Shown: piece after piece, positions 1 to 7,903 of the stretch
Layout of the letters: each line of letters starts with the position of its first letter
How positions within the stretch are numbered: position 1 is the first letter of the stretch
Assembly: GCA_013361065.1 (NCBI GenBank)
Contig: JABWAK010000009.1
Location: 1-45,536, forward strand
From: Bacteroidota bacterium
GTDB lineage: Bacteria > Bacteroidota > Ignavibacteria > UBA10030 > UBA8401
Direction of reading: 5' to 3'
Length of the DNA stretch: 45,536 nt
Position numbers and translations under genes: made by a program
The notes under the pieces: model-generated
What the model saw: the letters and a program-made list of their open reading frames with translations, nothing else
Database searches by the model: none
What the model was told of the DNA's origin: nothing

Positions 1-1
1 C

Positions 2-409
2 ACAAGCGGCGCAGCGGGCGCCGCCGATCTGCTCAGCCGCCACCCGGAGCTGACCGCGCTGATCTGCCTTAACGACCGCATGGCGCTGGGCGCGATCCAG
101 CAGGCGCGGCTGATGGGCCGCCGCGTGCCCGGCGACCTGACCGTGACGGGCTATGACGACATCCCCGCCGCCGCCAGCTTCGCGCCACCGCTGACGACGA
201 TCGATCAGCGCGCCCCGGAAAGCGGCCAGACCGCCGCGCACATGCTGTTCGACATCCTCGCAGGCGCCACACCTGACAACGCCGTGCTCCCGGTCCGGTT
301 CGTTGAAAGGGAATCCACCGCCGCGCCCTACTCCGCTCCTGACTCTGTCCCTAACCGATCGGTCGCATCGATGCTCCCTGAGCCAAGAGAGGAGGACACA
401 GCCGACTGA
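2..409 (+). CDS. LacI-family transcriptional regulator, C-terminal fragment
   Basis: Only the last ~135 residues are present; the gene runs in from before the window and is open from base 2. The segment LICLNDRMALGA and the following GDLTVTGYDD match the ligand-binding half of LacI/GalR repressors (type 1 periplasmic-binding-protein fold), where the N-D-x-x-A motif precedes the helix leading to the 'GYDD' strand. The DNA-binding domain lies outside the window. It sits 102 bp upstream of a sugar ABC transporter on the same strand, so by family precedent it probably represses that operon in response to a sugar. The C-terminal ~30 residues beyond the usual LacI end are low-complexity. Codon use resembles the next three genes and not the DNA beyond 4.6 kb. 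Confidence 0.85.
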   Translation, partial: TSGAAGAADLLSRHPELTALICLNDRMALGAIQQARLMGRRVPGDLTVTGYDDIPAAASFAPPLTTIDQRAPESGQTAAHMLFDILAGATPDNAVLPVRFVERESTAAPYSAPDSVPNRSVASMLPEPREEDTAD

Positions 410-511
410 CAACCGAGGCGCTACGTAAGGAATCCGCCGGAACCATCCGCCCGCGCGGCTGGATGGCAAGCAAACACAACAGATGCTTTCGGTCTTTTAA
501 GGAGAGGTGCC

Positions 512-1792
512 ATGTCCAGTTCCAAGTTCTCCAAGCGCAGCCTTTTCGTGACGTTGCTGATCGCCGTGGTGCTCGCGCTCCCCGCTGGTCTGACCGCCGC
601 GCAGGGGCCGGAATACGTCACCTACAACTCGATGCACGGCGACCCCAAGCCGCGCGCCTTCGACGAAGAAATGGTCGCCATGTGGAACGAGGCTCACCCG
701 CTGGTGCCGGTGGAGCACTCGATCATCGCGCACGAAGACTTCAAGCAGGCCATCCGCGCCTATCTGACCGCCGAACCGGCCCCTGACGTGCTGACCTGGT
801 TCGCTGGCGAGCGCGCCCGGTTCTTCATCGACAAGGGCCTGATCGCGGACATTTCCGATGTCTTCGCCGATTACGGCTTCAACGAGGCGTATGCGCCGGG
901 CTTCGTCGCGCTGGCCTCGGTGGATGGCAAGCAATACTTCCTGCCAACCTCGTACTACTGGTGGGCGGTCTACTATCGCCCCTCGCTGTTCGAGCAGGCC
1001 GGGATCACCAAAGTCCCGGAGACCTGGGAAGAGTTCCTGGGCGCGTGCGACACGCTCAACGCGGCGGGGATCACCCCCATCACGATCGGCACCCGCTATC
1101 CGTGGACGGCGGCTGCCTGGTTCGACTATCTCAATATGCGTATCAACGGCCCGCAGTTCCACATCGACCTGATGCTGCTCAAGGAGTCCTACACCGACGA
1201 ACGCGTCAAAGCCGTCTTCGCCAAGTGGCAGGAGCTGTTTGATCACAACTGCTTTATTGAAGACGCCGCCGCATACGCCTGGCAGGAAGCCCTGACGCCG
1301 ATGACTGAAGGCACGGCAGCGATGTACCTGATGGGCCAGTTCATCGTCGACTCGTACCCCGACGAGCTGGAAGCGGACCTCGACTTCTTCCGCTTCCCGA
1401 TCATCGACCCCAGCGTGCCAATCGGCGAGGACGCCCCAACCGACGGGTACTTCATGGCGGCGAACGCGCGCAACCTGGATGGTGGCAAGGAATTCCTGGC
1501 CTTCATCGGCTCGCTGGAGATGCAGCAGAAGGCGTTTGACGAGATGGGCCGCCTGCCCACCCGCACTGATGTCGATGTGAGCGGCGCGTCGCCCGCCACC
1601 CAGAAGGGCATCGAGCTGATCCAGACCGCAGACTATGTCGCGCAGTTCTACGATCGCGACACGACCGCCCCCATGGCCGAGGCCGGGCTGAACGGGTTCT
1701 CCCAATTCTGGAGCGATCCGTCCTCGATTGACCAGATTCTGGAAGACCTTGAGGCCGAGCGCCTGCGTATCCTGGAAGAAACGGCCGAGTAA
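512..1792 (+). CDS. ABC transporter extracellular sugar-binding protein (family 1)
   Basis: A 426-residue extracellular solute-binding protein that should capture a sugar or oligosaccharide outside the membrane and pass it to the two permeases encoded downstream. The N-terminus is a Sec signal peptide (basic KFSKRS, then a hydrophobic core to ALPAGLTAA). There is no lipobox cysteine, so it is not an obvious lipoprotein. The body has the usual family-1 features: an early DVLTWFAGE segment, an aromatic YYWWAVYY stretch, then PETWEEF, typical of carbohydrate binders. The ATG is fixed by a strong ribosome binding site (AAGGAGAGG) a few bases upstream. The substrate cannot be told from sequence; the GH2 gene further down suggests a beta-linked glycoside. 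No ATPase gene is present, which is common for these operons because a shared MsiK-type ATPase is encoded elsewhere. Confidence 0.93.
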   Translation: MSSSKFSKRSLFVTLLIAVVLALPAGLTAAQGPEYVTYNSMHGDPKPRAFDEEMVAMWNEAHPLVPVEHSIIAHEDFKQAIRAYLTAEPAPDVLTWFAGERARFFIDKGLIADISDVFADYGFNEAYAPGFVALASVDGKQYFLPTSYYWWAVYYRPSLFEQAGITKVPETWEEFLGACDTLNAAGITPITIGTRYPWTAAAWFDYLNMRINGPQFHIDLMLLKESYTDERVKAVFAKWQELFDHNCFIEDAAAYAWQEALTPMTEGTAAMYLMGQFIVDSYPDELEADLDFFRFPIIDPSVPIGEDAPTDGYFMAANARNLDGGKEFLAFIGSLEMQQKAFDEMGRLPTRTDVDVSGASPATQKGIELIQTADYVAQFYDRDTTAPMAEAGLNGFSQFWSDPSSIDQILEDLEAERLRILEETAE

Positions 1793-1808
1793 GCCCTCCC
1801 GTTCACCG

Positions 1809-1862
1809 GTCAGGCCCCCCTGACGTTTGGGCACGGTCATCCAACTCACGGGTGGCCGTGCC
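1809..1862 (+). other. Tandem hairpins between binding-protein and permease genes
   Basis: Two stem-loops lie in the 100-bp gap: GTCAGG/CCTGAC with a CCCC loop at 1809-1824, followed by GTTT, and GGCACGG/CCGTGCC at 1830-1862. In many sugar ABC operons such structures stabilise the binding-protein message or cause partial termination, so that more binding protein than permease is made. That role is inferred from position; the T-run is too short for a strong terminator. Confidence 0.45.
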
Positions 1863-1892
1863 GCTCCAAACCATCGTCACAAGGAGCGGACT

Positions 1893-3272
1893 ATGGCTAC
1901 AGCAGTGAAAGCGCGGAATTTGCGGGAGCCGCTGGATTTCGCCAACGCGAATTTTCTGGGGCTGATCTTCGCGGTCGTCGTCCTGGTCACGTTTATCTTC
2001 ATGCCCTGGATGTGGACGGAAATCAAGTATAACGGCGCGCGCCTGATGTCCGATGTGCTGACCGGGGGCAGCCTGAAGAACTTCAGCACCTGGCAGATCG
2101 TCCTGATCCCGCTCGCCGCGCTGCTGACTATGGGCTTCTCTCTATGGGGGCTGCTAACCCCGCATCGAGGCGCGCTCGCCTCCATCCTGACCATGGGGTT
2201 CGGTGTGCTGGGGCTGGTGTACTACGCTGATCTCTATTTCGTCCGCGAGGGCGAGGTGGCGGAATACATCCGCGCCAATATTGGCACCGGCTCGCAGGTG
2301 GTGTTTGTCGCGCTGGTGGGACTGGTCGCCCAGGTCATCCTGCTGGTTCCCAACCTGAACATCGCCGCGCAGCGGATCAGCCGGCGGCTCGCGGCGCTCA
2401 GGCCGCCGGTGCCGCAGAAACTGATTCCTTACCTGTTCCTGGCCGTGCCGCTGGCTCTGTACCTGGTCTGGATCATCGCGCCGACGGTCTACACGTTTTA
2501 TCTGAGTCTGACCAACTGGGACGGCGTCAGCACGCCGGAATACGTCGGCTTGCGAAATTACGAAGTCCTCTTCAAGCAAAGCGCGCTGGCTGAAGCGTTG
2601 GGCAACAACCTGCGCTGGCTGGTCGCGTTCGTCACCGTGCCGACCACCCTGGGGCTGGGGCTGGCCCTGATCTTCAATACGGACATGCGCGGCGGGCGCT
2701 GGTACAAGGTCAGCTTCTACTCGCCGCTGGTGCTGTCGTGGCCGGTGATCGCGCTGGTCTGGTCGTGGGTCTATCACCCGACCAAGGGGTTGATTAACTC
2801 GCTGCTGATCCAGGGTGGGATCACCGAGAACCCGCCTGGCTGGCTGGCGGATCGCGACCTGGCGATCTACTGCATCATCGCGGCGGCGACCTGGCGCCAG
2901 GTCGGCTACGTGATGGTGCTGTACCTGGCGGGGCTGAAAAACGTCGATCCGACTCTGATCGACGCCGGGCTGGTGGACGGCGCGAACCGCTGGCAGTTAT
3001 TCCGGCATGTGATCCTGCCGCTGCTGGCGCCGGTGACGACGATCGTCTTCATTATCTCGGTGATTGACTCGCTGCGCTCCTTCGACCTGGTGCAGGTCAT
3101 GACGCGCGGCAACCAGGGGACGCGCGTGCTGGCGAACTACATGTATATCGAGGCGTTCAACAACTACCGGATGGGCTACGGCGCCGCGATCGCGGTCGTG
3201 CTGTTCACGATCAGCATCATCTTCGTCGGTTTCTACCTGTGGCGCACCCTCAGAGACGAGCTGGAGTATTAG
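1893..3272 (+). CDS. Sugar ABC transporter permease (MalF/UgpA type) with extra N-terminal membrane domain
   Basis: A 459-residue inner-membrane permease. The C-terminal ~290 residues are a standard binding-protein-dependent permease: a PTVYTFYLSLTNWDG first helix, then NYEVLF, and the EAA loop that docks on the ATPase (DAGLVDGANRWQLFRHVILP). Before this are ~165 extra residues with four predicted membrane spans (around LIFAVVVLVTFIFMPW, IVLIPLAALLTMGF, LTMGFGVLGLVYY and VVFVALVGLVAQVILLV). Usual MalF-type permeases without this extension are ~290-320 residues long. I chose the start at MATAVKARN because AAGGAGCGG lies just upstream; a longer in-frame start at 1827 has no such site. It pairs with the next gene to form the transmembrane channel. 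Confidence 0.92.
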   Translation: MATAVKARNLREPLDFANANFLGLIFAVVVLVTFIFMPWMWTEIKYNGARLMSDVLTGGSLKNFSTWQIVLIPLAALLTMGFSLWGLLTPHRGALASILTMGFGVLGLVYYADLYFVREGEVAEYIRANIGTGSQVVFVALVGLVAQVILLVPNLNIAAQRISRRLAALRPPVPQKLIPYLFLAVPLALYLVWIIAPTVYTFYLSLTNWDGVSTPEYVGLRNYEVLFKQSALAEALGNNLRWLVAFVTVPTTLGLGLALIFNTDMRGGRWYKVSFYSPLVLSWPVIALVWSWVYHPTKGLINSLLIQGGITENPPGWLADRDLAIYCIIAAATWRQVGYVMVLYLAGLKNVDPTLIDAGLVDGANRWQLFRHVILPLLAPVTTIVFIISVIDSLRSFDLVQVMTRGNQGTRVLANYMYIEAFNNYRMGYGAAIAVVLFTISIIFVGFYLWRTLRDELEY

Positions 3273-3274
3273 CC

Positions 3275-4153
3275 ATGGCGACCCTCGCCCGCACCCAGAA
3301 CGCCAGCCAGGTCAGCGGCGTCGCGCCCGTGCGCGAGCGCTTCAACCGCGCGGCCAAGTACATCCTGCTGACGATGTTCACGCTGACATGGCTGCTGCCG
3401 CTGTTCGCCACCTTGCTGACTTCGTTCCGCACGATGGATGACATCACGCTCAACGGGTTCTGGAGCATCCCGCGCGAATTCGTGTACCAGAACTTCATCG
3501 AGGCGTGGACCGCGGCGCGCGTCCGGCAATACCTGCTTAACAGCTTCATCATCACCATCCCGTCGCTGTTGGGGATGCTGTTCCTCTCGTCGCTGAGCGC
3601 CTATGCCCTCGCCCGCTTCAAGTTCAAGGGCAACCTGCTGATCTACTTCATGTACGTCGCCGGGACCATGCTGCCATTCCAGATTCTGCTGCTACCGGTC
3701 TTCCGCCTGACCAACCGGCTTGGGCTGTACGACACCTACGGCGCGCTGATCCTGATTCACATCGCGTTCCAGCTTGGCTTCTGCACGTTCGTGATGCGTA
3801 ACTTCATGCGCACCGTGCCGGGCGAGATTCTCGACGCGGCGCGGGTCGATGGCTGCGGCGAGTTCCGTATCTACGGGCAGATTATGCTGCCGCTGAGCCT
3901 GCCCTCGCTCGCGGCGCTGGCGACGCTGGAATTCACCTGGGTCTTCAACGACTTTCTGTGGGCGCTAATTCTGCTCCAGTCGGACTCGCTGCGCCCGGTC
4001 ACGGCAGGGCTGGCGACGCTCCAGGGGCAGTACGTCACCGATTGGCCGCTGATCACCGCCGGCGCGCTGCTGGCGACCCTGCCGACGGTGTTCGTGTTTA
4101 TCTTCTTGCAGCGGTATTTTATTCAGGGGCTGACCCTCGGATCGGGCAAGTAA
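3275..4153 (+). CDS. Sugar ABC transporter permease (MalG/UgpE type)
   Basis: A 292-residue second permease of the sugar importer. It has six predicted spans, the typical opening helix ILLTMFTLTWLLPLFATLL with the SFRT element after it, and the EAA loop DAARVDGCGEFRIYGQIMLP before the last helices. The start is 2 bp after the upstream permease stop, with CTGGAG as ribosome binding site inside that gene's end; an earlier in-frame ATG at 3239 would overlap the previous gene by 34 bp. Tight spacing implies translational coupling and a 1:1 ratio with its partner. Codon use is of the 5'-end type (CGC for Arg, GGC for Gly). Confidence 0.93.
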   Translation: MATLARTQNASQVSGVAPVRERFNRAAKYILLTMFTLTWLLPLFATLLTSFRTMDDITLNGFWSIPREFVYQNFIEAWTAARVRQYLLNSFIITIPSLLGMLFLSSLSAYALARFKFKGNLLIYFMYVAGTMLPFQILLLPVFRLTNRLGLYDTYGALILIHIAFQLGFCTFVMRNFMRTVPGEILDAARVDGCGEFRIYGQIMLPLSLPSLAALATLEFTWVFNDFLWALILLQSDSLRPVTAGLATLQGQYVTDWPLITAGALLATLPTVFVFIFLQRYFIQGLTLGSGK

Positions 4154-4195
4154 TCGGTGGCGCGCTGCGCGCCTTCGCAGTGAAAGGATACTGGT

Positions 4196-5854
4196 TTGCG
4201 CACCCTCATTCCGTTCAACGACGGCTGGCTGTACCACCCTGAGCCGGTGGACGACACCGCGCCGGACAGCCGCTTCGAGCCGGTGACGCTCCCGCACGCC
4301 AACATCGTGCTGCCGCATCACAACTTCGACAACGCCGAATATCAATTTATCTCGACCTATCGCCGGCGCTTCACGCCGCCGGAGCTTGAGCCAGGGCAGC
4401 GCCTGTTTGTCGATTTCGAAGGCGCGATGATCGCCTCGACCGTCGCGTTGAACGGCGTGCGGCTGGGCGAGTATCGCGGCGGGTTCACGCCGTTCTCGTT
4501 CGAAGTGACCGGACTGCTTCGCGGGAAGCGGAACTCGCTGGTGGTGAAGGTGGACAATAAGCGGGTCAAAGAAGGGGTGCCGACTCTTAATACAGACTGG
4601 TGGAATTACGGCGGCATCACCCGGGATGTGCGGTTGGTGGAAACTCCCGCCGTGTTCATCCGCGATGCCGTTGTTCATCTCGACCGGAACGATCCGAAGC
4701 AGCTCCGCACGTCGGTGACAATGGATGGTGCGAACCGTGCCGGGCAGAAGGTCCGATTGACCATACCGGAACTGAAACTCGATGCCTCCGCTGTGACTGA
4801 CTCTTCCGGCACCGCCTTCATCACCATTCCCATCCGTTCTTCCATCAGATATTGGTCACCGGCCGATCCGAAACTGTACGATGTGACCATCACGGCGGGT
4901 GATGATACGTTCCGCGAGCGGATCGGACTGCGGACCATCACCGTAGCCGGCACTTCCATCCTGCTGAACGGTACGAAGGTGTTCCTGCGCGGCATTTCGA
5001 TCCACGAGGAGAGTCCGTTCACCAAAGGACGCGCACACACGCGGGAGGATGCGGTGACGATCCTCTCCCGCGCGAAAGAATTAGGATGTAGTTTCGTCCG
5101 CCTTGCCCACTATCCCCACAACGAACAGATGGTGCGGATGGCCGATTCGATGGGGCTGCTGGTCTGGGAGGAGATCCCGGTCTATTGGACGATCGACTGG
5201 CGGAACGAGGCGACATACCGCAACGCCGAAGCGCAGCTGGAGGCGATGATCGTGCGGGACCGTAACCGTGCATCGGTGATCATCTGGTCGATGGCGAACG
5301 AGACTCCCGTCAGCGAAGTGCGGAACGCGTTCCTCGGAAAACTGGCGGCCCGTGCGCGCGCGCTGGACGGTACGCGGCTGATCAGTGCGGCGCTGGAACA
5401 GAGCGGTCAGCCGGGCGCACCGAACACACGGAGCATCACCGACCCGTTCGCGGAGACAGTGGACATCCTCAGTTTCAATCAGTACATCGGCTGGTATGAC
5501 GGTCTGCCGGACAAGTGCCTGGACGTACAATGGAAGATCGCCCAGCAGAAACCGGTGATTATCTCCGAATTCGGCGCCGATGCAAAGTACGGATTCCATG
5601 GTGATACGCTGACGAGATTCTCCGAGGAGTATCAGGAGGACCTCTACAGAAAGACGCTCCGGATGCTCAGCACCATCCCGCAGCTGAGCGGCATGTCGCC
5701 GTGGATCCTCACCGATTTCCGCTCCCCGCGCCGGCCGCTTCCCGGCATCCAGGATGGATGGAACCGGAAAGGGCTCTACTCCGAGAACGGAGAGAAGAAG
5801 AAGGCGTTCTTTGTGCTGCAAAGGTATTACGAACAAAAGAAAGCAGGACGGTGA
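4196..5854 (+). CDS. Glycoside hydrolase family 2 (beta-glucuronidase/galactosidase-like), possibly hybrid
   Basis: 552 residues, full family length: sugar-binding jelly roll (~1-160), Ig-like sandwich (~165-255) and TIM barrel (~260-552). The acid/base Glu is E369 in WSMANE and the nucleophile is probably E458 in IISEFGA, so it should be an active retaining beta-glycosidase. The exact sugar is unclear. It starts with TTG, justified by AAAGGA 9 bp upstream. There is no signal peptide, so as written it is cytoplasmic, fitting a transporter operon. Oddity: base and codon use change within the gene around 4500-4650 (residues ~100-150), near the conserved motif WWNYGGITRDV. The N-terminal third resembles the upstream operon (CGC, GGC), the rest the downstream genome (CGG, GGA, ATC). 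Either two GH2 genes were joined in assembly or a real recombination made the hybrid. Confidence 0.9.
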   Translation: MRTLIPFNDGWLYHPEPVDDTAPDSRFEPVTLPHANIVLPHHNFDNAEYQFISTYRRRFTPPELEPGQRLFVDFEGAMIASTVALNGVRLGEYRGGFTPFSFEVTGLLRGKRNSLVVKVDNKRVKEGVPTLNTDWWNYGGITRDVRLVETPAVFIRDAVVHLDRNDPKQLRTSVTMDGANRAGQKVRLTIPELKLDASAVTDSSGTAFITIPIRSSIRYWSPADPKLYDVTITAGDDTFRERIGLRTITVAGTSILLNGTKVFLRGISIHEESPFTKGRAHTREDAVTILSRAKELGCSFVRLAHYPHNEQMVRMADSMGLLVWEEIPVYWTIDWRNEATYRNAEAQLEAMIVRDRNRASVIIWSMANETPVSEVRNAFLGKLAARARALDGTRLISAALEQSGQPGAPNTRSITDPFAETVDILSFNQYIGWYDGLPDKCLDVQWKIAQQKPVIISEFGADAKYGFHGDTLTRFSEEYQEDLYRKTLRMLSTIPQLSGMSPWILTDFRSPRRPLPGIQDGWNRKGLYSENGEKKKAFFVLQRYYEQKKAGR

Positions 5855-5869
5855 CAGGATGGAGAGATA

Positions 5870-5904
5870 GGTGACTGTCACCTAATACTTAGGTGACAGT
5901 CACC
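5870..5904. repeat. Double palindrome, GGTGAC/GTCACC type
   Basis: A perfect inverted repeat with 16-bp arms and a 3-bp centre between the GH2 and GH20 genes. Each arm itself contains a 13-bp palindrome (GGTGACTGTCACC, then GGTGACAGTCACC) separated by 9 bp. It can form one long hairpin or two short ones. It is not followed by a T-run, so a simple terminator is unlikely. The form resembles REP-type extragenic palindromes. Confidence 0.75.
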
Positions 5905-5944
5905 GTCCATACACATCATCATTATTACAACTTACGTTACTATT

Positions 5945-7828
5945 ATGAGAACACGAACCCTCCTTCTCCTTCTTTCCCTCACCATTCTCAGTGCGGCGGC
6001 ATTCGCCCAGCAGCTCATCCCGATCCCGGCAGAGATGCAGATGCAGAACGGCTCTTACCGCATCACGGCGGCATCCGTTGTTTCGTACAACGCACCTGCA
6101 GCGCAGGCGGCCGCGAAGGAATTCTCGGACCGCCTGAGTATCCCGGCGGGATTCACGCTGCCGGTCCAATCCGGCAGCGGCGGACCGGTCCGCTTCATCC
6201 TGCTGGAAAAGAAGGAGAAAAGGATCGGCAATGAAGGTTACCTGCTCACCGTCTCGTCGGACGGGATCACCCTCTCCGCCTACGCGCCGGCCGGTCTGTA
6301 TTATGGAGTACAGACGCTGCTGCAGCTGCTGCCGGCAGAAGTTGAGGGGAACACGCCGGCAACGGCAGAATGGAGTGTCCCTGCCGTCACCATCGTTGAC
6401 AAACCGCGGTTCGGCTGGCGCGGACTGATGCTCGACGTGAGCCGTCATTTCTTCCCGGTGGAGGATGTGAAGACGTTCATCCGCCAGATGGCGCGCTACA
6501 AATACAACACCTTCCACTGGCATCTGACGGACGATAACGGATGGCGGATCGAAGTGAAGGCGTATCCGAGACTCACCTCTGTCGGCGCGTGGCGCGTGGA
6601 GCGTTCCGGTGCGTTCGGATCACGTCTTGACCCGCAGCCCGGAGAAGCGGCGACCTACGGCGGATTCTACACGCAGGAGCAGATCAAAGAGATCGTGCAG
6701 TATGCGGCACAGCATCACATCACCGTGGTGCCGGAGATCGACCTGCCGGGACACAGCATGGCGGCGATCGCGGCCTATCCTTGGCTCAGCACGAAGAAGG
6801 ATACGAACACGCGGGTGAATCCCGGGAGTGATTTCGCCGACTGGTTCGCCAACGGCACCTTCAAAATGAACATCGAGAACACGCTCAATCCGAGCGATGA
6901 GCGGGTGTACGAGTTCCTGGAGAAGGTCTTCGCCGAGGTCGTCCCGCTCTTCCCCGGTCCGTACTTCCACGTGGGCGGGGATGAAGCATACAAAGGATAC
7001 TGGGCGCAGGATCCCGGCTGTCAGGCACTGATGAAGAAACTGAATATCCGTCACGTGGAGGACCTGCAGGGATATTTCATCACCCGGCTGGAGACGATGC
7101 TGAAGAAGCACGGCAAGAAACTGCTCGGGTGGGATGAGATCCTGGAAGGGGGCGTCTCGCCGACAGCAGCGGTGATGAGCTGGCGCGGCATGAAAGGCGG
7201 GATCGAAGCGGCGGAGAAGGGACACGAGGTGGTGATGTCCCCCACCACGTTCGCGTACCTCGATTACAATCAGGGGGACCAGACGGTCGATCCGCCGGTG
7301 TACGCATCGCTCCGCGCGAAGAAGACCTACAGTTTCGATCCGCTGCCGGAAGGCGTGGAGGCGAAGTACATTCTGGGCGGACAGGGGAATCTCTGGACCG
7401 AGAACATCCCGCACATGCGTGCGGTGCAGTACATGCTCTATCCCCGCGCGTGGGCGCTCGCCGAAGTGTTGTGGTCCCCGAAGGAACGGAAGGAGTGGAA
7501 TGGATTCACCGTGAGAATGGAAGAGCATTTTCGCCGTGCCGATAAGGCGGGGATCAATTACAGCACGGCGGTCTTCGATCCCGTGATCCGCACCCGCACG
7601 AACAACGGCGTGATGACAGTGGAGATGGAATCCGAAATGCCGGGAGTGGATATCTATTACACCATCGATGAGACGATGCCGGACGAGGGCTCGCCGAGAT
7701 ATTCCTCGCCGTTCACACTGCCGCCCGGACCGGTCACGCTCCGCGCAGTCTCCTACCGGAACGGCGTCCGGGCCGGGAATCTGATCATCCTGAAACCGGA
7801 AGAACTGCAGAAGCGGGCAGGGAGATAG
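5945..7828 (+). CDS. Beta-N-acetylhexosaminidase, GH20, exported
   Basis: 627 residues. A clear Sec signal peptide (MRTRTLLLLLSLTILSAAA, cut after AFA) sends it to the periplasm or surface. The GH20b-like N-terminal domain (~24-150) is followed by the GH20 barrel starting at FGWRGLMLDVSRHF. YNTFHWHLTDDNGWRIE and the catalytic pair D346-E347 in HVGGDEAYKGYW are intact; the Asp positions the substrate acetamido group and the Glu is the general acid. The last ~80 residues (MPGVDIYYTIDETMPDEG onward) match the chitobiase C-terminal Ig-like domain. It should release terminal GlcNAc/GalNAc from chito-oligosaccharides or glycoconjugates. No Shine-Dalgarno is visible; the leader is A/T-rich, as is common in Bacteroidota. 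With the GH2 gene it forms a small glycan-degrading pair. Confidence 0.95.
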   Translation: MRTRTLLLLLSLTILSAAAFAQQLIPIPAEMQMQNGSYRITAASVVSYNAPAAQAAAKEFSDRLSIPAGFTLPVQSGSGGPVRFILLEKKEKRIGNEGYLLTVSSDGITLSAYAPAGLYYGVQTLLQLLPAEVEGNTPATAEWSVPAVTIVDKPRFGWRGLMLDVSRHFFPVEDVKTFIRQMARYKYNTFHWHLTDDNGWRIEVKAYPRLTSVGAWRVERSGAFGSRLDPQPGEAATYGGFYTQEQIKEIVQYAAQHHITVVPEIDLPGHSMAAIAAYPWLSTKKDTNTRVNPGSDFADWFANGTFKMNIENTLNPSDERVYEFLEKVFAEVVPLFPGPYFHVGGDEAYKGYWAQDPGCQALMKKLNIRHVEDLQGYFITRLETMLKKHGKKLLGWDEILEGGVSPTAAVMSWRGMKGGIEAAEKGHEVVMSPTTFAYLDYNQGDQTVDPPVYASLRAKKTYSFDPLPEGVEAKYILGGQGNLWTENIPHMRAVQYMLYPRAWALAEVLWSPKERKEWNGFTVRMEEHFRRADKAGINYSTAVFDPVIRTRTNNGVMTVEMESEMPGVDIYYTIDETMPDEGSPRYSSPFTLPPGPVTLRAVSYRNGVRAGNLIILKPEELQKRAGR

Positions 7829-7833
7829 ATCTA

Positions 7834-7877
7834 CCTTGCGAAGGTTGCAGCACCGATAGGTTTCAGCCTTCGCAAGG
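7834..7877. repeat. 11-bp inverted repeat between convergent genes
   Basis: Perfect arms CCTTGCGAAGG and CCTTCGCAAGG, 22 bp apart, in the space between two convergent genes. Each arm is itself CCTT-N3-AAGG. It could act as a bidirectional transcription stop by position, but no T-run follows on either strand, so I call it a REP-like palindrome. It shares the two-hairpin layout, though not the sequence, of the 5870-5904 element. Confidence 0.65.
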
Positions 7878-7903
7878 CGGCACAATGCTTGCTGCCGATG
7901 CGG

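Noticed and set aside
497-1849. Long minus-strand frame of 450 codons opposite the binding-protein gene
   Set aside because: Arg/Gly/Asp-rich shadow of the real gene; no ribosome binding site and no recognisable domain, while the plus strand has a signal peptide and family motifs.
6620-7885. 421-codon minus-strand frame opposite GH20
   Set aside because: Antisense shadow in GC-rich DNA; the GH20 catalytic motifs on the plus strand decide the matter.
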